DNA from: Antedon mediterranea
Taxonomy: Eukaryota > Echinodermata > Crinoidea > Comatulida > Antedonidae
NCBI RefSeq assembly: GCF_964355755.1
Contig: NC_092671.1
Location: 24,488,070-24,552,069 of the forward strand
Direction: 5' to 3'
Length of the DNA: 64,000 nucleotides
Made by a program: the position numbers and the translations under genes. Each line of letters begins with the position of its first letter. Within the stretch, counting starts at the first letter, position 1. Under the pieces are notes generated by a model. It was not told the DNA's origin. It searched no databases and saw only the letters and a program-made list of their open reading frames with translations. Shown piece by piece: positions 44,591-56,221 of this stretch.

Positions 44591-44950
44591 ATTTGGCACG
44601 CATAAATTTATTGGCTTTGATATGCATAATAAGCTTTTTTTTTTTATCTAACTTTATTTTCCGATTATGGGTTTAGTACTACGATTTCAATCCAAGTCGG
44701 CCCCAAGTCTACTCGCCCTCAAGTCAACTCGGCCTCAAGTCAACTCGGTCAACTCAACCCCGTTAAAGTATGGAACGCAAAAAGTGCAAAGGAAGGGATC
44801 GATAAAATAATATTTCTGAATAATTCTGACTTTTAATAAATATTATTATTTAGACAAAAATACGTTTAGAAAATAAAACCAATAAAGAAGGATTTCACCA
44901 ACTTTCCTTTATTTACGTTTAATGAAATTTCAAATTTTCAAATTGCGCAT

Positions 44951-45716
44951 GTTATGCGCGATTTGAACGATTTGCGCAATTTGAAATTGCGCAAAGAATT
45001 CTTGCGCAATTTTAAATTGCGCAAGGATTTTTGTGCGCAATTTCAAATTGCGCAATCAACTTGCGCAATTTCAAATTGTGCAAGAAAATCTTTGCGCAAT
45101 TTTAAATTACGCTGCACAATTTGTAAATTGCGCAAGATAGTTCTTGCGCAATATGACACCTTTGCGCAATTTGAAAACGAACTGTACATTTTCCCATACA
45201 TGGCTAGGCTAGGCCTAGGCAGAGGAGTTTAAAATTTAGTATTTTATTATATAAATAAGACCATTTCAATGAAGATAATGTTTAATACTCACTTTTTAAG
45301 TTTTTAATATTAGTTTAAGCTAGGCCATGTAACCTAGTCAGTATCAGTAGTCCAGACCCTAGCTAGGCTAGAGTAGTAAAGCCGGCCGCCCGCGCCGCGC
45401 CAGCCTGGTGGAACACCACCGCTTCGTTTTCCTTCGTTGGTTCTTCGACGGTATGCTAACTTATAACAATATTTTCACTACTAAAATAAGGAAATGCGAT
45501 ATTTATCTTTAATTTTGAATCATTCTTTGAAATTACTATAAAAATATGGGTGTGCATGATTTCACAATCTGTCGAAAAACCTTGCGCAATTTGCAGATTA
45601 CTTGCGCAATTTAATACGTTGCTTGCGCAATTTGAAACACATGTTTCAATTCAAATTGCGCAAGGATTTTTTTTGCGCAATTTCAAATTTCGCAAATCGT
45701 TCAAATCGCGCATAAC
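44951..45716. mobile_element. TTGCGCAA foldback element, copy A
   Basis: Ends GTTATGCGCGATTTGAACGA and its exact complement. Subterminal arms are runs of a 23-bp palindrome (TTGCGCAA - TTTGAAA - TTGCGCAA). Flanked by TGCGCAT (44944-44950) and AGCGCAT (45717-45723), a 7-bp duplication with one change. The core has a GC-rich stretch (GCCGGCCGCCCGCGCCGCGC) and an AGGCCTAG patch. No real ORF. Confidence 0.85.
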
Positions 45717-45917
45717 AGCGCATAACAAACAATTTATTAATAAGCATTCATACTATTATTAATGATTACAATGAACATTTGGATAAAACACATTGTAGGC
45801 CCATAATGAAGATGCACGTACGTGGGCGCGTACATGTTCGTTCGGCGGCGTCAAATTCAATAAACATGCCAGATATGCGGGGATATTTATTAGGTGTAAT
45901 AAGATTGTTTGGTTGAC

Positions 45918-45945
45918 TATGGAGGTATAAAATGTTAACTCCATG
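45918..45945. repeat. Short imperfect hairpin, TATGGAG..CTCCATG type
   Basis: TATGGAGGT and AACTCCATG around ATAAAATGTT; related to the hairpins at 26064 and 57684. Confidence 0.5.
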
Positions 45946-46586
45946 GTTGAATCACGCGTAGATTTCTGCAGTGTATGCATTTAATTAGGCGTCTGAAACA
46001 ACTGCGCCTTTGGCAGCTATTTTGATATGCTACGTGTTTTTCGCTGACCGGGGTATTCCCCTTTTTTAAAACGCTCACTTATTCTCAAATCATGGACAAA
46101 AATGATATGTACGATTATTTTTGTCTATGGACAAATGGTGGAACATATGCATAGCCTCGTCTTCGATTTACTAAAATGCGGTACCTGCACGTGGGTACTT
46201 CTTTTCATATCGGCAATAAGAGATCATGTTTTTATGAGTAATTTTCTTATTTCTTCATTTTTTTTAAAGCGTGGATAGTAATAATCATAATAATATTAAG
46301 CACTTTTTGCATTCCATACTTTATTGTGGCTGAATTGACCAATTATTTTTTGGCCGAGTTGACGTGAGGCCGAGTTGACTTGAGGCCGACTTGACCTGCA
46401 TTCAGTACTACTAGGCCTAGTACTAGGGATAAAGATGCAATAAAGCAAATATTTTGAAAACATTGTTGAAAATGATCATTTTTTAGTCACGCGAACGATG
46501 TAAACAAGTCATGCCCAAAACACAAAGTTTTCGAAGAAGTAATAAATTGAATATAAAATTACATTTTTTTTAGTAATTTATTTTAT

Positions 46587-47451
46587 GTTATGCGCGATTT
46601 GAACGATTTGCGCAATTTGAAATTGCGCAAAAAAATCCTTGCGCAATTTGAAATTGCGCAAAGAATTCTTGCGCAATTTAAAATTGCGCAAGGATTTTTT
46701 TGCGCAATTTCAAATTGCGCAATCAACTTGCGCAATTTCAAATTGCGCAAGAAAATCTTTGCGCAATTTTAAATTGCGCTGCACAATTTGTAAATTGCGC
46801 AAGATAGTTCTTGCGCAATATGACACCTTTGCGCAATTTGAAAACGAACTGTAAATTTTCAAATTGCGCAACAAAATTCTACCAGACAATCGGTATTATA
46901 ATAATTTATTGGAAACTAAATAACTCAAAATAAAACATAATAAATGCGAAGATGTGTGTAATAAATACATAACTATTATTATTACAATTAAATAATATTA
47001 TCACTGTAACTTGAAATAAATCAAAATAAATGTAAAAATTAAGTTTTTAATATTAGTTTAAGCTAACCTAGTCAGTATCAGTAGTCCAGACCCTAGCTAG
47101 GCTAGAGTAGTATAGCCGGCCGCCCGCGCCGCGCCCGCCTGGTGGAACACCACCGCTTCGTTTTCCTTCGTCGGTTCTTCGACGGTATGCTAACTTATAA
47201 CAATATTTGCACTACTAAAATAAGAAAATGCAAATATTTATCTTTAATTTTGAATCATTCTTAGAAATTACTATAAAAATATGGGTATGCATGATTTCAC
47301 AATCTGTCGAAAAACCTTGCGCAATTTGCAGATTACTTGCGCAATTTAATACGTTGCTTGCGCAATTTGAAACACATGTTTCAATTCAAATTGCGCAAGG
47401 ATTTTTTTTGCGCAATTTCAAATTGCGCAAATCGTTCAAATCGCGCATAAC
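46587..47451. mobile_element. TTGCGCAA foldback element, copy B
   Basis: Same ends and core as copy A, with perfect 7-bp flanking repeats ATTTTAT (46580-46586, 47452-47458). It differs from copy A in the centre: a segment with ATAATAATTTATTGGAAACT (a LINE-tail-like sequence, as at 25156) replaces the AGGCCTAG patch. Confidence 0.88.
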
Positions 47452-47625
47452 ATTTTATATAGGCCTAGGCCTAGGCCTATTATATCAATATTGTCAATAT
47501 CAATAAAATACGGATTGTTAAATTAAACCCCTTTAAAAACTTGATAAATACCAACAAAAATGAATATGAATTTGGTCTAAAGTGGGATGTTTCGGGCCGA
47601 ATCGTCTCGGGGCCGAATCGTCCCG

Positions 47626-47871
47626 TTACCAGTAAAATTCGGCTAGGTTTCGCCTAGGCCTAGACCTCGGCTAGGCCTACCCTAGCTAGGCCCTAGGCCT
47701 ACGGCGAAAATGCTATCAAATAACAAATAAACAAGTAACAAAACCTCACTTGGTGGTGTCATAATAAACGCCTGAGGATCTCCAAATAACAACATATAGC
47801 CTAGGCCTAGCTAGGCCTAGCCCTAGCTAGTCATAATATCCCTCATAGATAGCCCTAGGCTACGCGTAATC
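47626..47871. other. AGGCCTAG-rich spacer
   Basis: Repeated TAGGCCTAG, CTAGCTAG and CCCTAGG words; no gene. Confidence 0.6.
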
Positions 47872-47944
47872 GGTTCTACTAAACACCACCAGATACCTAC
47901 CAGAGCAACAAATCCTACCACCACCAGAGAGCAGCCACCTGTTT

Positions 47945-48115
47945 TAGAATGTATTATTAATGGTATATATTATTACAAATTTCAAGGCTTAATTCTTTCA
48001 GAAACTGATAAAATTAAAGTTAAAAGTGAATTTCTCGCCGTCGCCTTTCCAGAATCGAATGCGTTTGAACTTCGTAACAGTAACGAGACGAACGCGTTCA
48101 TCCGTGTATATTGTA
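47945..48115 (+). pseudogene. Left-arm copy of an unknown reading frame (NAFELRNSNET peptide)
   Basis: Translates to YYKFQGLILSETDKIKVKSE, then FLAVAFPESNAFELRNSNET and NAFIRVYC before decay. Amino-acid changes against the right arm are mostly conservative while third positions differ too, so a coding past is possible. The function is unknown to me. Confidence 0.4.
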
Positions 48116-48942
48116 TTTGGCGGTCAACTATGAGGTGCTACCGATGCATTTATTTGGTCAAATAAATCACTATAACATTTCAAAATAAATAACGCGTTTG
48201 TTACTCGGTCAACTGCTCTCACGGCATTATTTGGTCAAATAAAATCAGAAATTCTTTTTGTACACATAACACGCACTATAACATTTAAAAATGAATAAAA
48301 CTTAAAGCAACTATATTCTTTGGTTGATATGTTGTTCGTCCTGTTTTAATGAAACCATACAATTGGCTAAGGTCATTCCAGTAATCCGACAATCCTTTCT
48401 GTCAGTGCATAGAGATATTATATAATATCTCTATGGTCAGTGATAGAAGTATAGTATTCTGTTTAATAAATATTCTTCCGGCGAAAGTCGATTATCATTT
48501 TAAAATTCGTTAGGCTTTCGTACTTTAAAAAAAAGAGTAGAATCATAGAGAAGAGGGATGTGGCAAGAACATATAACACCGCCAAAAGTATTATCGTGTA
48601 TTTTATATCGCATAGAATCAGCAATAATAATAAAAATTATTATCGTCACGATAAATGATTGTGTTAATTGTAATTTTTAGTCAAGACTTTCATCTCACAT
48701 TTTCTGTTTACGTCATCTGGAGAAAAATGTACATCTTCAAAAAAAAAAATTGGTACAAAAAAATACACACCAATCGATTGCGCGATTTCTTTCATTACGG
48801 CCGGTTATTTTGTTTTTATCATGTTTCGATCGTATGGCAAAAACGATACATAACATAACAAAACATACAATAAAAGTAAACGTGGAAGTTTATCATACAA
48901 AAGGGGTAAAATGGCTTGACGGTTTCACGATCCTTTATATTG

Positions 48943-49152
48943 TCAATCAGGTCGGCTAATTAATGTTTTCCAGTCAGTTGCTAATTTTAATATATTATTA
49001 GAATTTTTCTTCCAATCAAACGGCAACCATGTGTTTGATTTCGGCGGCAAAATATAGCGTATTTTAACAAAATCAGGATTTTCTTTAAAGATTCTTTCCT
49101 TTAGTAGGTCTAAATCGACATTTTTGGAAGTCATGTTCGTCTTCGCATCCAA
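48943..49152 (-). CDS. Unknown 69-codon frame near the centre of the inverted-duplicate element
   Basis: Minus strand MDAKTNMTSKNVDLDLLKER, then IFKENPDFVKIRYILPPKSN and TWLPFDWKKN. The composition is protein-like (balanced, few Cys, hydrophobic spacing), unlike most chance ORFs here. Not recognised. Confidence 0.3.
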   Translation of the reverse strand: MDAKTNMTSKNVDLDLLKERIFKENPDFVKIRYILPPKSNTWLPFDWKKNSNNILKLATDWKTLISRPD

Positions 49153-49617
49153 GTAAACCTTTGTTTGAAAAAATAACCTTCATTAATTCTGTGCGTAATA
49201 TTCTTTTGTATTTTTGTACCAATTGTTTGAAGATGTCTTTGTACAATTTCTCCAGAATGCGTAAACGAATTTTAAATGATAATCGACTTTCGGAAGAATA
49301 ATTACATGAAAATCGAAAATGATAACATTTGGATTGTTTTGAATAAATACTTTGGGTACAATTTTATATGATCAATTAAAGACACACGCATTGTTGAACA
49401 GAATACCATCACGGACAGATGGCGTGTCGGATTTACTGAAATGACCGTACTTATAGTAAATTCTATGGTTTCATTTAAAAAAAAAAGACTATTTTCGATG
49501 TCATCTTGTTTAAATGATTTAATTTTTTGTTATCTAAAGTAATTTTTATTAAGATTTTAACCAGCATGTTAGTGGCGATGATTCGCTGTTTGTCTGGAAT
49601 GAAATGAATAATAAATG

Positions 49618-49869
49618 TTAGTGCACACAGAATTTATTTGACCAAATAAATGCACAGAATTTATTTAACCAAATAAAATGCATCGGTAGTGCCTCACAGT
49701 TGACTGCTGAATACAATACACAATAGACACGGATGAACGCGTTCGTTTCGTTACTGTTACGAAGTTCGAACGCATTCGATTCTGTAATTGCGACGGCGAG
49801 AAAATCACTTTGAACTTCAATTTTATAAGTTTCTGAATAAATTAAGCCTTGAAATTTGTAATATACCAT
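49618..49869 (-). CDS. Right-arm copy of the unknown reading frame (83 codons)
   Basis: Minus strand MVYYKFQGLIYSETYKIEVQ, then SDFLAVAITESNAFELRNSN and ETNAFIRVYC, followed by a less natural tail with two LNKFCAFIW-like repeats made from small TTATTTGGTCAAATAAA palindromes. Not a known family. It may be a fragment of a longer protein, since open frames continue inward with shifts (FIIHFIPDKQRIIATNMLVK). Confidence 0.35.
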   Translation of the reverse strand: MVYYKFQGLIYSETYKIEVQSDFLAVAITESNAFELRNSNETNAFIRVYCVLYSAVNCEALPMHFIWLNKFCAFIWSNKFCVH

Positions 49870-49979
49870 TAATAATACATTCCAAACAGGTGGCTGCTCT
49901 CTGGTGGTAGGATTTGTTGCTCTGGTAGGTATCTGGTGGTATCTGGTGGTAGGCCTATCTGGTGGTGTTTAGTAGGACC

Positions 49980-51770
49980 CCGTTAAAATTGAATCAAACT
50001 ACAATAATAACTAGGCCTACTATTGTTATCAACTGTTAGTTTTATATTTATAATGCTTGAGTAAGCAAGCCGTCAACGCAATCGCAACAACTTAACAACG
50101 TAGTCAGGCTCCAGAGACTCTTAATATTAGTAAAAATATAAATATTTTTACACATATAGCGTTTCATACGTGTATTACTTGAGTTTGGATTTTCAGACAA
50201 AAATCAAATGACTTTCTGTCTCCCCTCCCCCATCCCCCTCCTTCTCCCCTCCCCCATCCCCCATCTTCTCTTGCCGGTAAATAATTATAGAGGGAGTAGT
50301 TTCAATAAACTTTGGCAGATGGCAGCTATAAATATCATAAAAAAATTGGGGGTCGACGAAACTTCTGAAGAGTTATTTTGATTTAAAAAATTCCTTATTT
50401 TTTACAATTTTTAGCACTTTTGTCCAATTAATTTACGCATTTTGTCATATTTAACGTGCTCGTATAGCGCTATTTAAAGTCAGAATCAAATCAAATTTGG
50501 TAAATGTACAAAGGAAGGTGAGTGGAATAAAAATGTGTACAAAAATACTAAATAGTATTTTTACATTTCTTAAGTATCGCGCGCGCAAATACGTGTTTCT
50601 GCGCAGTAATGTTTTCAAGCTCACAATGACATAAATCATGCTCTAATTGATCAAAATGTTATTTAAGCATTTTAAATTTTGCGCGATTTTATGCGCCTGA
50701 CCTTGTATATGCGCACATGTTTATTTTAAATATTTTTACCCTTAACCTGAAGTTTAAGTAAATTGAATTTAACTGATAGGCCTATGTGATGAAAAGTTAC
50801 GGAGATATGATTAATAATGTGATTATACAACATATAAATGAATTCACGGACGAGTGATTTTATATTTTAGAGGAGATTTTATTATTTGAAAGATATTGTG
50901 AAAATTTAGTGTTTTGAGATATCTGTTACTGTTATATAAAAAATCACCTAATTATTTACATATCTACGGACGGACGTACCACCATTTTCAAAATTCTTTT
51001 CAATATGTTCTAGCAACTTAAGTTTCAACTTTCGAATTCGTAAGCAACAGTGGAGTTGCTTTTCAAACTTTTCAAACGGACGGTATCTTATTTTATATGC
51101 GTTGACAAGTTTTCTCGGTTGAAATATGTTAATCAGCAGGGCTCCAACTATACAACTATACTATTGCTCGTAGTATTTACATACGAATGAAGTCTTATGT
51201 CAATGGTCTTCTCACTATTATCAACAATTTATGTGTAAATTGAAAAGTTCACAAGCATAAGAGGAAATGTATTTTATTGTTTAATTTCTATTATTATAAA
51301 AAAAATTTGGAATTATTTCTATGTGTGAAATAAAATTAATTGATATTTAAAATAAGGATTTCAAATTACGGAGTTTTTAATTACAAGCAATTTGAAAACC
51401 CGGTATGTCAATAAATGTTTAGAATTATTCGTGCGTTAGTTCTCGTCATGCTTGTTTATGGTAAAATCAGGTAAGCATACGGTTAGTTTGGTCATCATTT
51501 GGAATATCGAAAGTGTTCGCCCAGTCCACCACATTATTCATTTATAACTTACGAATCATCTCATATTTATTTCAGTATTTTTCAGTGTGTACTATGTTCT
51601 CACATTACACCCATATTCATAAGATTAAACGAAAAAGACAACCTGTTAACATCTAAGCAATAACTTTATTCCATTATTATAACATTTGAACTCAATTTTG
51701 CGTCAAATTTAAACACCGTCATTCGCTTCACCGGCCTATCATCAGAGGTAGGATATTGTAGATAAGGTAC
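49980..51770. other. Intergenic DNA with dispersed repeat and polypyrimidine tract
   Basis: 50218-50272 is a C/T-only tract built from CCCCTCCCCCATCCCCC words. 50430-50870 is a diverged relative of 43560-44110. No gene seen. Confidence 0.5.
50430..50870 (+). repeat. Dispersed repeat related to 43560-44110
   Basis: Begins ACGTGCTCGTATAGCGC and continues with the same order of short blocks as the other copy, including GCGCGCAAATACGTG and the GATATGATTAATAATGTGAT stretch. Confidence 0.5.
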
Positions 51771-54700
51771 AACACTATTGCTTGTTCCTAAACCTATGCT
51801 TGATGTTGTACCTTGAAACACAAAAAATGAAGGTCAACACTATTGCTTGTTCCTAACCTATGCTTAATGTTGTACCTTGAAACACAAACAATGAAGGTCA
51901 ACACTATTGCTTGTTCCTAAACCTATGCTTGATGTTGTACCTTGAAACACAAACAATGAAGGTCAACACTATTGCTTGTTCCTAACCTATGCTTAATGTT
52001 GTACCTTGAAACACAAACAATGAAGGTCAACACTATTGCTTGTTCCTAAACCTATGCTTGATGTTGTACCTTGAAACACAAACAATGAAGGTCAACACTA
52101 TTGCTTGTTCCTAAACCTATGCTTAATGTTGTACCTTGAAACACAAACAATGAAGGTCAACACTATTGCTTGTTCCTAACCTATGCTTAATGTTGTACCT
52201 TGAAACACAAACAATGAAGGTCAACACTATTGCTTGTTCCTAAACCTATGCTTAATGTTGTACCTTGAAACACAAACAATGAAGGTCAACACTATTGCTT
52301 GTTCCTAAACCTATGCTTGATGTTGTACCTTGAAACACAAACAATGAAGGTCAACACTATTGCTTGTTCCTAAACCTATGCTTAATGTTGTACCTTGAAA
52401 CACAAACAATGAAGGTCAACACTATTGCTTGTTCCTAAACCTATGCTTGATGTTGTACCTTGAAACACAAACAATGAAGGTCAACACTATTGCTTGTTCC
52501 TAAACCTATGCTTGATGTTGTACCTTGAAACACAAACAATGAAGGTCAACACTATTGCTTGTTCCTAAACCTATGCTTGATGTTGTACCTTGAAACACAA
52601 ACAATGAAGGTCAACACTATTGCTTGTTCCTAAACCTATGCTTAATGTTGTACCTTGAAACACAAACAATGAAGGTCAACACTATTGCTTGTTCCTAAAC
52701 CTATGCTTAATGTTGTACCTTGAAACACAAACAATGAAGGTCAACACTATTGCTTGTTCCTAACCTATGCTTAATGTTGTACCTTCAAACACAAACAATG
52801 AAGGTCAACACTATTGCTTGTTCCTAAACCTATGCTTAATGTTGTCCCTTGAAACACAAACAATGAAGGTCAACACTATTGCTTGTTCCTAAACCTATGC
52901 TTGATGTTGTACCTTGAAACACAAACAATGAAGGTCAACACTATTGCTTGTTCCTAACCTATGCTTGATGTTGTACCTTGAAACACAAACAATGAAGGTC
53001 AACACTATTGCTTGTTCCTAAACCTATGCTTGATGTTGTACCTTGAAACACAAACAATGAAGGTCAACACTATTGCTTGTTCCTAAACCTATGCTTGATG
53101 TTGTACCTTGAAACACAAACAATGAAGGTCAACACTATTGCTTGTTCCTAAACCTATGCTTAATGTTGTACCTTGAAACACAAACAATGAAGGTCAACAC
53201 TATTGCTTGTTCCTAACCTATGCTTGATGTTGTACCTTGAAACACAAACAATGAAGGTCAACACTATTGCTTGTTCCTAAACCTATGCTTAATGTTGTAC
53301 CTTGAAACACAAACAATGAAGGTCAACACTATTGCTTGTTCCTAAACCTATGCTTAATGTTGTACCTTGAAACACAAACAATGAAGGTCAACACTATTGC
53401 TTGTTCCTAACCTATGCTTGATGTTGTACCTTGAAACACAAACAATGAAGGTCAACACTATTGCTTGTTCCTAAACCTATGCTTAATGTTGTACCTTGAA
53501 ACACAAACAATGAAGGTCAACACTATTGCTTGTTCCTAACCTATGCTTAATGTTGTACCTTGAAACACAAACAATGAAGGTCAACACTATTGCTTGTTCC
53601 TAAACCTATGCTTAATGTTGTACCTTGAAACACAAACAATGAAGGTCAACACTATTGCTTGTTCCTAAACCTATGCTTGATGTTGTACCTTGAAACACAA
53701 ACAATGAAGGTCAACACTATTGCTTGTTCCTAAACCTATGCTTGATGTTGTACCTTGAAACACAAACAATGAAGGTTAACACTATTGCTTGTTCCTAACC
53801 TATGCTTGATGTTGTACCTTGAAACACAAACAATGAAGGTCAACACTATTGCTTGTTCCTAACCTATGCTTAATGTTGTACCTTGAAACACAAACAATGA
53901 AGGTCAACACTATTGCTTGTTCCTAAACCTATGCTTGATGTTGTACCTTGAAACACAAACAATGAAGGTCAACACTATTGCTTGTTCCTAAACCTATGCT
54001 TAATGTTGTACCTTAAAACACAAACAATGAAGGTCAACACTATTGCTTGTTCCTAAACCTATGCTTGATGTTGTACCTTGAAACACAAACAATGAAGGTC
54101 AACACTATTGCTTGTTCCTAACCTATGCTTAATGTTGTACCTTGAAACACAAACAATGAAGGTCAACACTATTGCTTGTTCCTAAACCTATGCTTAATGT
54201 TGTACCTTGAAACACAAACAATGAAGGTCAACACTATTGCTTGTTCCTAAACCTATGCTTGATGTTGTACATTGAAACACAAACAATGAAGGTCAACACT
54301 ATTGCTTGTTCCTAACCTATGCTTAATGTTGTACCTTGAAACACAAACAATGAAGGTCAACACTATTGCTTGTTCCTAAACCTATGCTTAATGTTGTACC
54401 TTGAAACACAAACAATGAAGGTCAACACTATTGCTTGTTCCTAACCTATGCTTAATGTTGTACCTTGAAACACAAACAATGAAGGTCAACACTATTGCTT
54501 GTTCCTAAACCTATGCTTAATGTTATACCTTGAAACACAAACAATGAAGGTCAACACTATTTCTTGTTCCTAACCTATGCTTAATGTTGTACCTTGAAAC
54601 ACAAACAATGAAGGTCAACACTATTGCTTGTTCCTAACCTATGCTTAATGTTGTACCTTGAAACACAAACAATGAAGGTCAACACTATTGCTTGTTCCTA

Positions 54701-55971
54701 AACCTATGCTTGATGTTGTACCTTGAAACACAAACAATGAAGGTCAACACTATTGCTTGTTCCTAACCTATGCTTGATGTTGTACCTTGAAACACAAACA
54801 ATGAAGGTCAACACTATTGCTTGTTCCTAAACCTATGCTTAATGTTGTACCTTGAAACACAAACAATGAAGGTCAACACTATTGCTTGTTCCTAAACCTA
54901 TGCTTGATGTTGTACCTTGAAACACAAACAATGAAGGTCAACACTATTGCTTGTTCCTAAACCTATGCTTGATGTTGTACCTTGAAACACAAACAATGAA
55001 GGTCAACACTATTGCTTGTTCCTAACCTATGCTTAATGTTGTACCTTGAAACACAAACAATGAAGGTCAACACTATTGCTTGTTCCTAAACCTATGCTTG
55101 ATGTTGTACCTTGAAACACAAACAATGAAGGTCAACACTATTGCTTGTTCCTAAACCTATGCTTGATGTTGTACCTTGAAACACAAACAATGAAGGTCAA
55201 CACTATTGCTTGTTCCTAACCTATGCTTAATGTTGTACCTTGAAACACAAACAATGAAGGTCAACACTATTGCTTGTTCCTAACCTATGCTTGATGTTGT
55301 ACCTTGAAACACAAACAATGAAGGTCAACACTATTGCTTGTTCCTAAACCTATGCTTGATGTTGTACCTTGAAACACAAACAATGAAGGTCAACACTATT
55401 GCTTGTTCCTAAACCTATGCTTGATGTTGTACCTTGAAACACAAACAATGAAGGTCAACACTATTGCTTGTTCCTAACCTATGCTTAATGTTGTACCTTG
55501 AAACACAAACAATGAAGGTCAACACTATTGCTTGTTCCTAACCTATGCTTAATGTTGTACCTTGAAACACAAACAATGAAGGTCAACACTATTGCTTGTT
55601 CCTAACCTATGCTTAATGTTGTACCTTGAAACACAAACAATGAAGGTCAACACTATTGCTTGTTCCTAAACCTATGCTTAATGTTGTACCTTGAAACACA
55701 AACAATGAAGGTCAACACTATTGCTTGTTCCTAAACCTATGCTTAATGTTGTACCTTGAAACACAAACAATGAAGGTCAACACTATTGCTTGTTCCTAAA
55801 CCTATGCTTAATGTTGTACCTTGAAACACAAACAATGAAGGTCAACACTATTGCTTGTTCCTAACCTATGCTTAATGTTGTACCTTGAAACACAAACAAT
55901 GAAGGTCAACACTATTGCTTGTTCCTAACCTATGCTTAATGTTGTACCTTGAAACACAAACAATGAAGGTC
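51771..55971. repeat. Large minisatellite, 64/65-bp unit, about 65 copies
   Basis: Unit AACACTATTGCTTGTTCCTA plus 44-45 bases. Almost all variation is at two sites: AAACC or AACC (which gives 65 or 64 bp) and TTGATG or TTAATG. All four combinations occur in a scrambled order. A few private changes exist (GTCCC near 52850, ACATTG near 54270, GTTATACC near 54525). No coding meaning; start and copy count were judged by eye. Confidence 0.96.
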
Positions 55972-56221
55972 AAAATAACCTATGCTTAATGTTGTACCTT
56001 GAAACACAAACAATGAAGGTCAAAATAACCTATGCTTAATGTTGTACCTTGAAACACAAACAATGAAGGTCAAAATAACCTATGCTTAATGTTGTACCTT
56101 GAAACACAAACAATGAAGGTTAAAATAACCTATGCTTAATGTTGTACCTTGAAACACAAACAATGAAGGTCAAAATAACCTATGCTTAATGTTGTACCTT
56201 GAAACACAAACAATGAAGGTC
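55972..56221. repeat. Terminal sub-array, 50-bp unit, exactly five copies
   Basis: Shortened unit AAAATAACCTATGCTTAATG plus 30 bases; it lacks the ACTATTGCTTGTTCCT part. All copies carry the AACC/TTAATG type; one has GGTT for GGTC. Confidence 0.95.

Larger units (their letters stand above)
44694..46392. mobile_element. Middle foldback element with CAAGTCAACTCGGCC-type ends
   Basis: The left end is AAGTCGGCCCCAAGTCTACT, CGCCCTCAAGTCAACTCGGC, CTCAAGTCAACTCGG. The right end is the inverse (GGCCGAGTTGACGTGAGGCC, GAGTTGACTTGAGGCCGACTT). The arms continue through AAAGTATGGAACGCAAAAAG and its inverse TTTTTGCATTCCATACTTT. Arms are about 95 bases. It carries TTGCGCAA copy A. Confidence 0.75.
44580..47625. 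mobile_element. Outer foldback element with GGCCGAATCGTC-type ends
   Basis: The left end CGGCCCGGGACGATTTGGC matches the complement of the right end CGGGACGATTCGGCCCCGAG; the right end repeats the word twice. It contains the element at 44694-46392 and two copies of the TTGCGCAA family. The short ends make the outer limits less sure than the inner ones. Confidence 0.5.
47872..49979. mobile_element. 2.1-kb inverted-duplicate element with coding-like arms, unassigned
   Basis: Ends GGTYCTACTAAACACCACCA in both directions, followed by CCTACCAGAGCAACAAATCC. Inverted homology runs for about 1 kb from each end, far beyond a normal TIR, so the element is close to an inverted dimer. Both arms read outside-in encode the same peptide: YYKFQGLI.SET.KI.V.S and then FLAVA..ESNAFELRNSNET-NAFIRVYC. 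Further in, both arms again share frames (LTFSVYVIWRKMY and KFVYAFWRNCT). No transposase or known domain is recognised. Confidence 0.75.

Noticed and set aside
44954-47506. ORFs rich in LRNFKLRK-type repeats
   Set aside because: They are translations of the TTGCGCAA palindrome arms of a foldback element and occur in several frames.
51771-56221. CRISPR-like array (about 65 regular repeats)
   Set aside because: The repeats are head-to-tail with no unique spacers, in animal nuclear DNA; a minisatellite.
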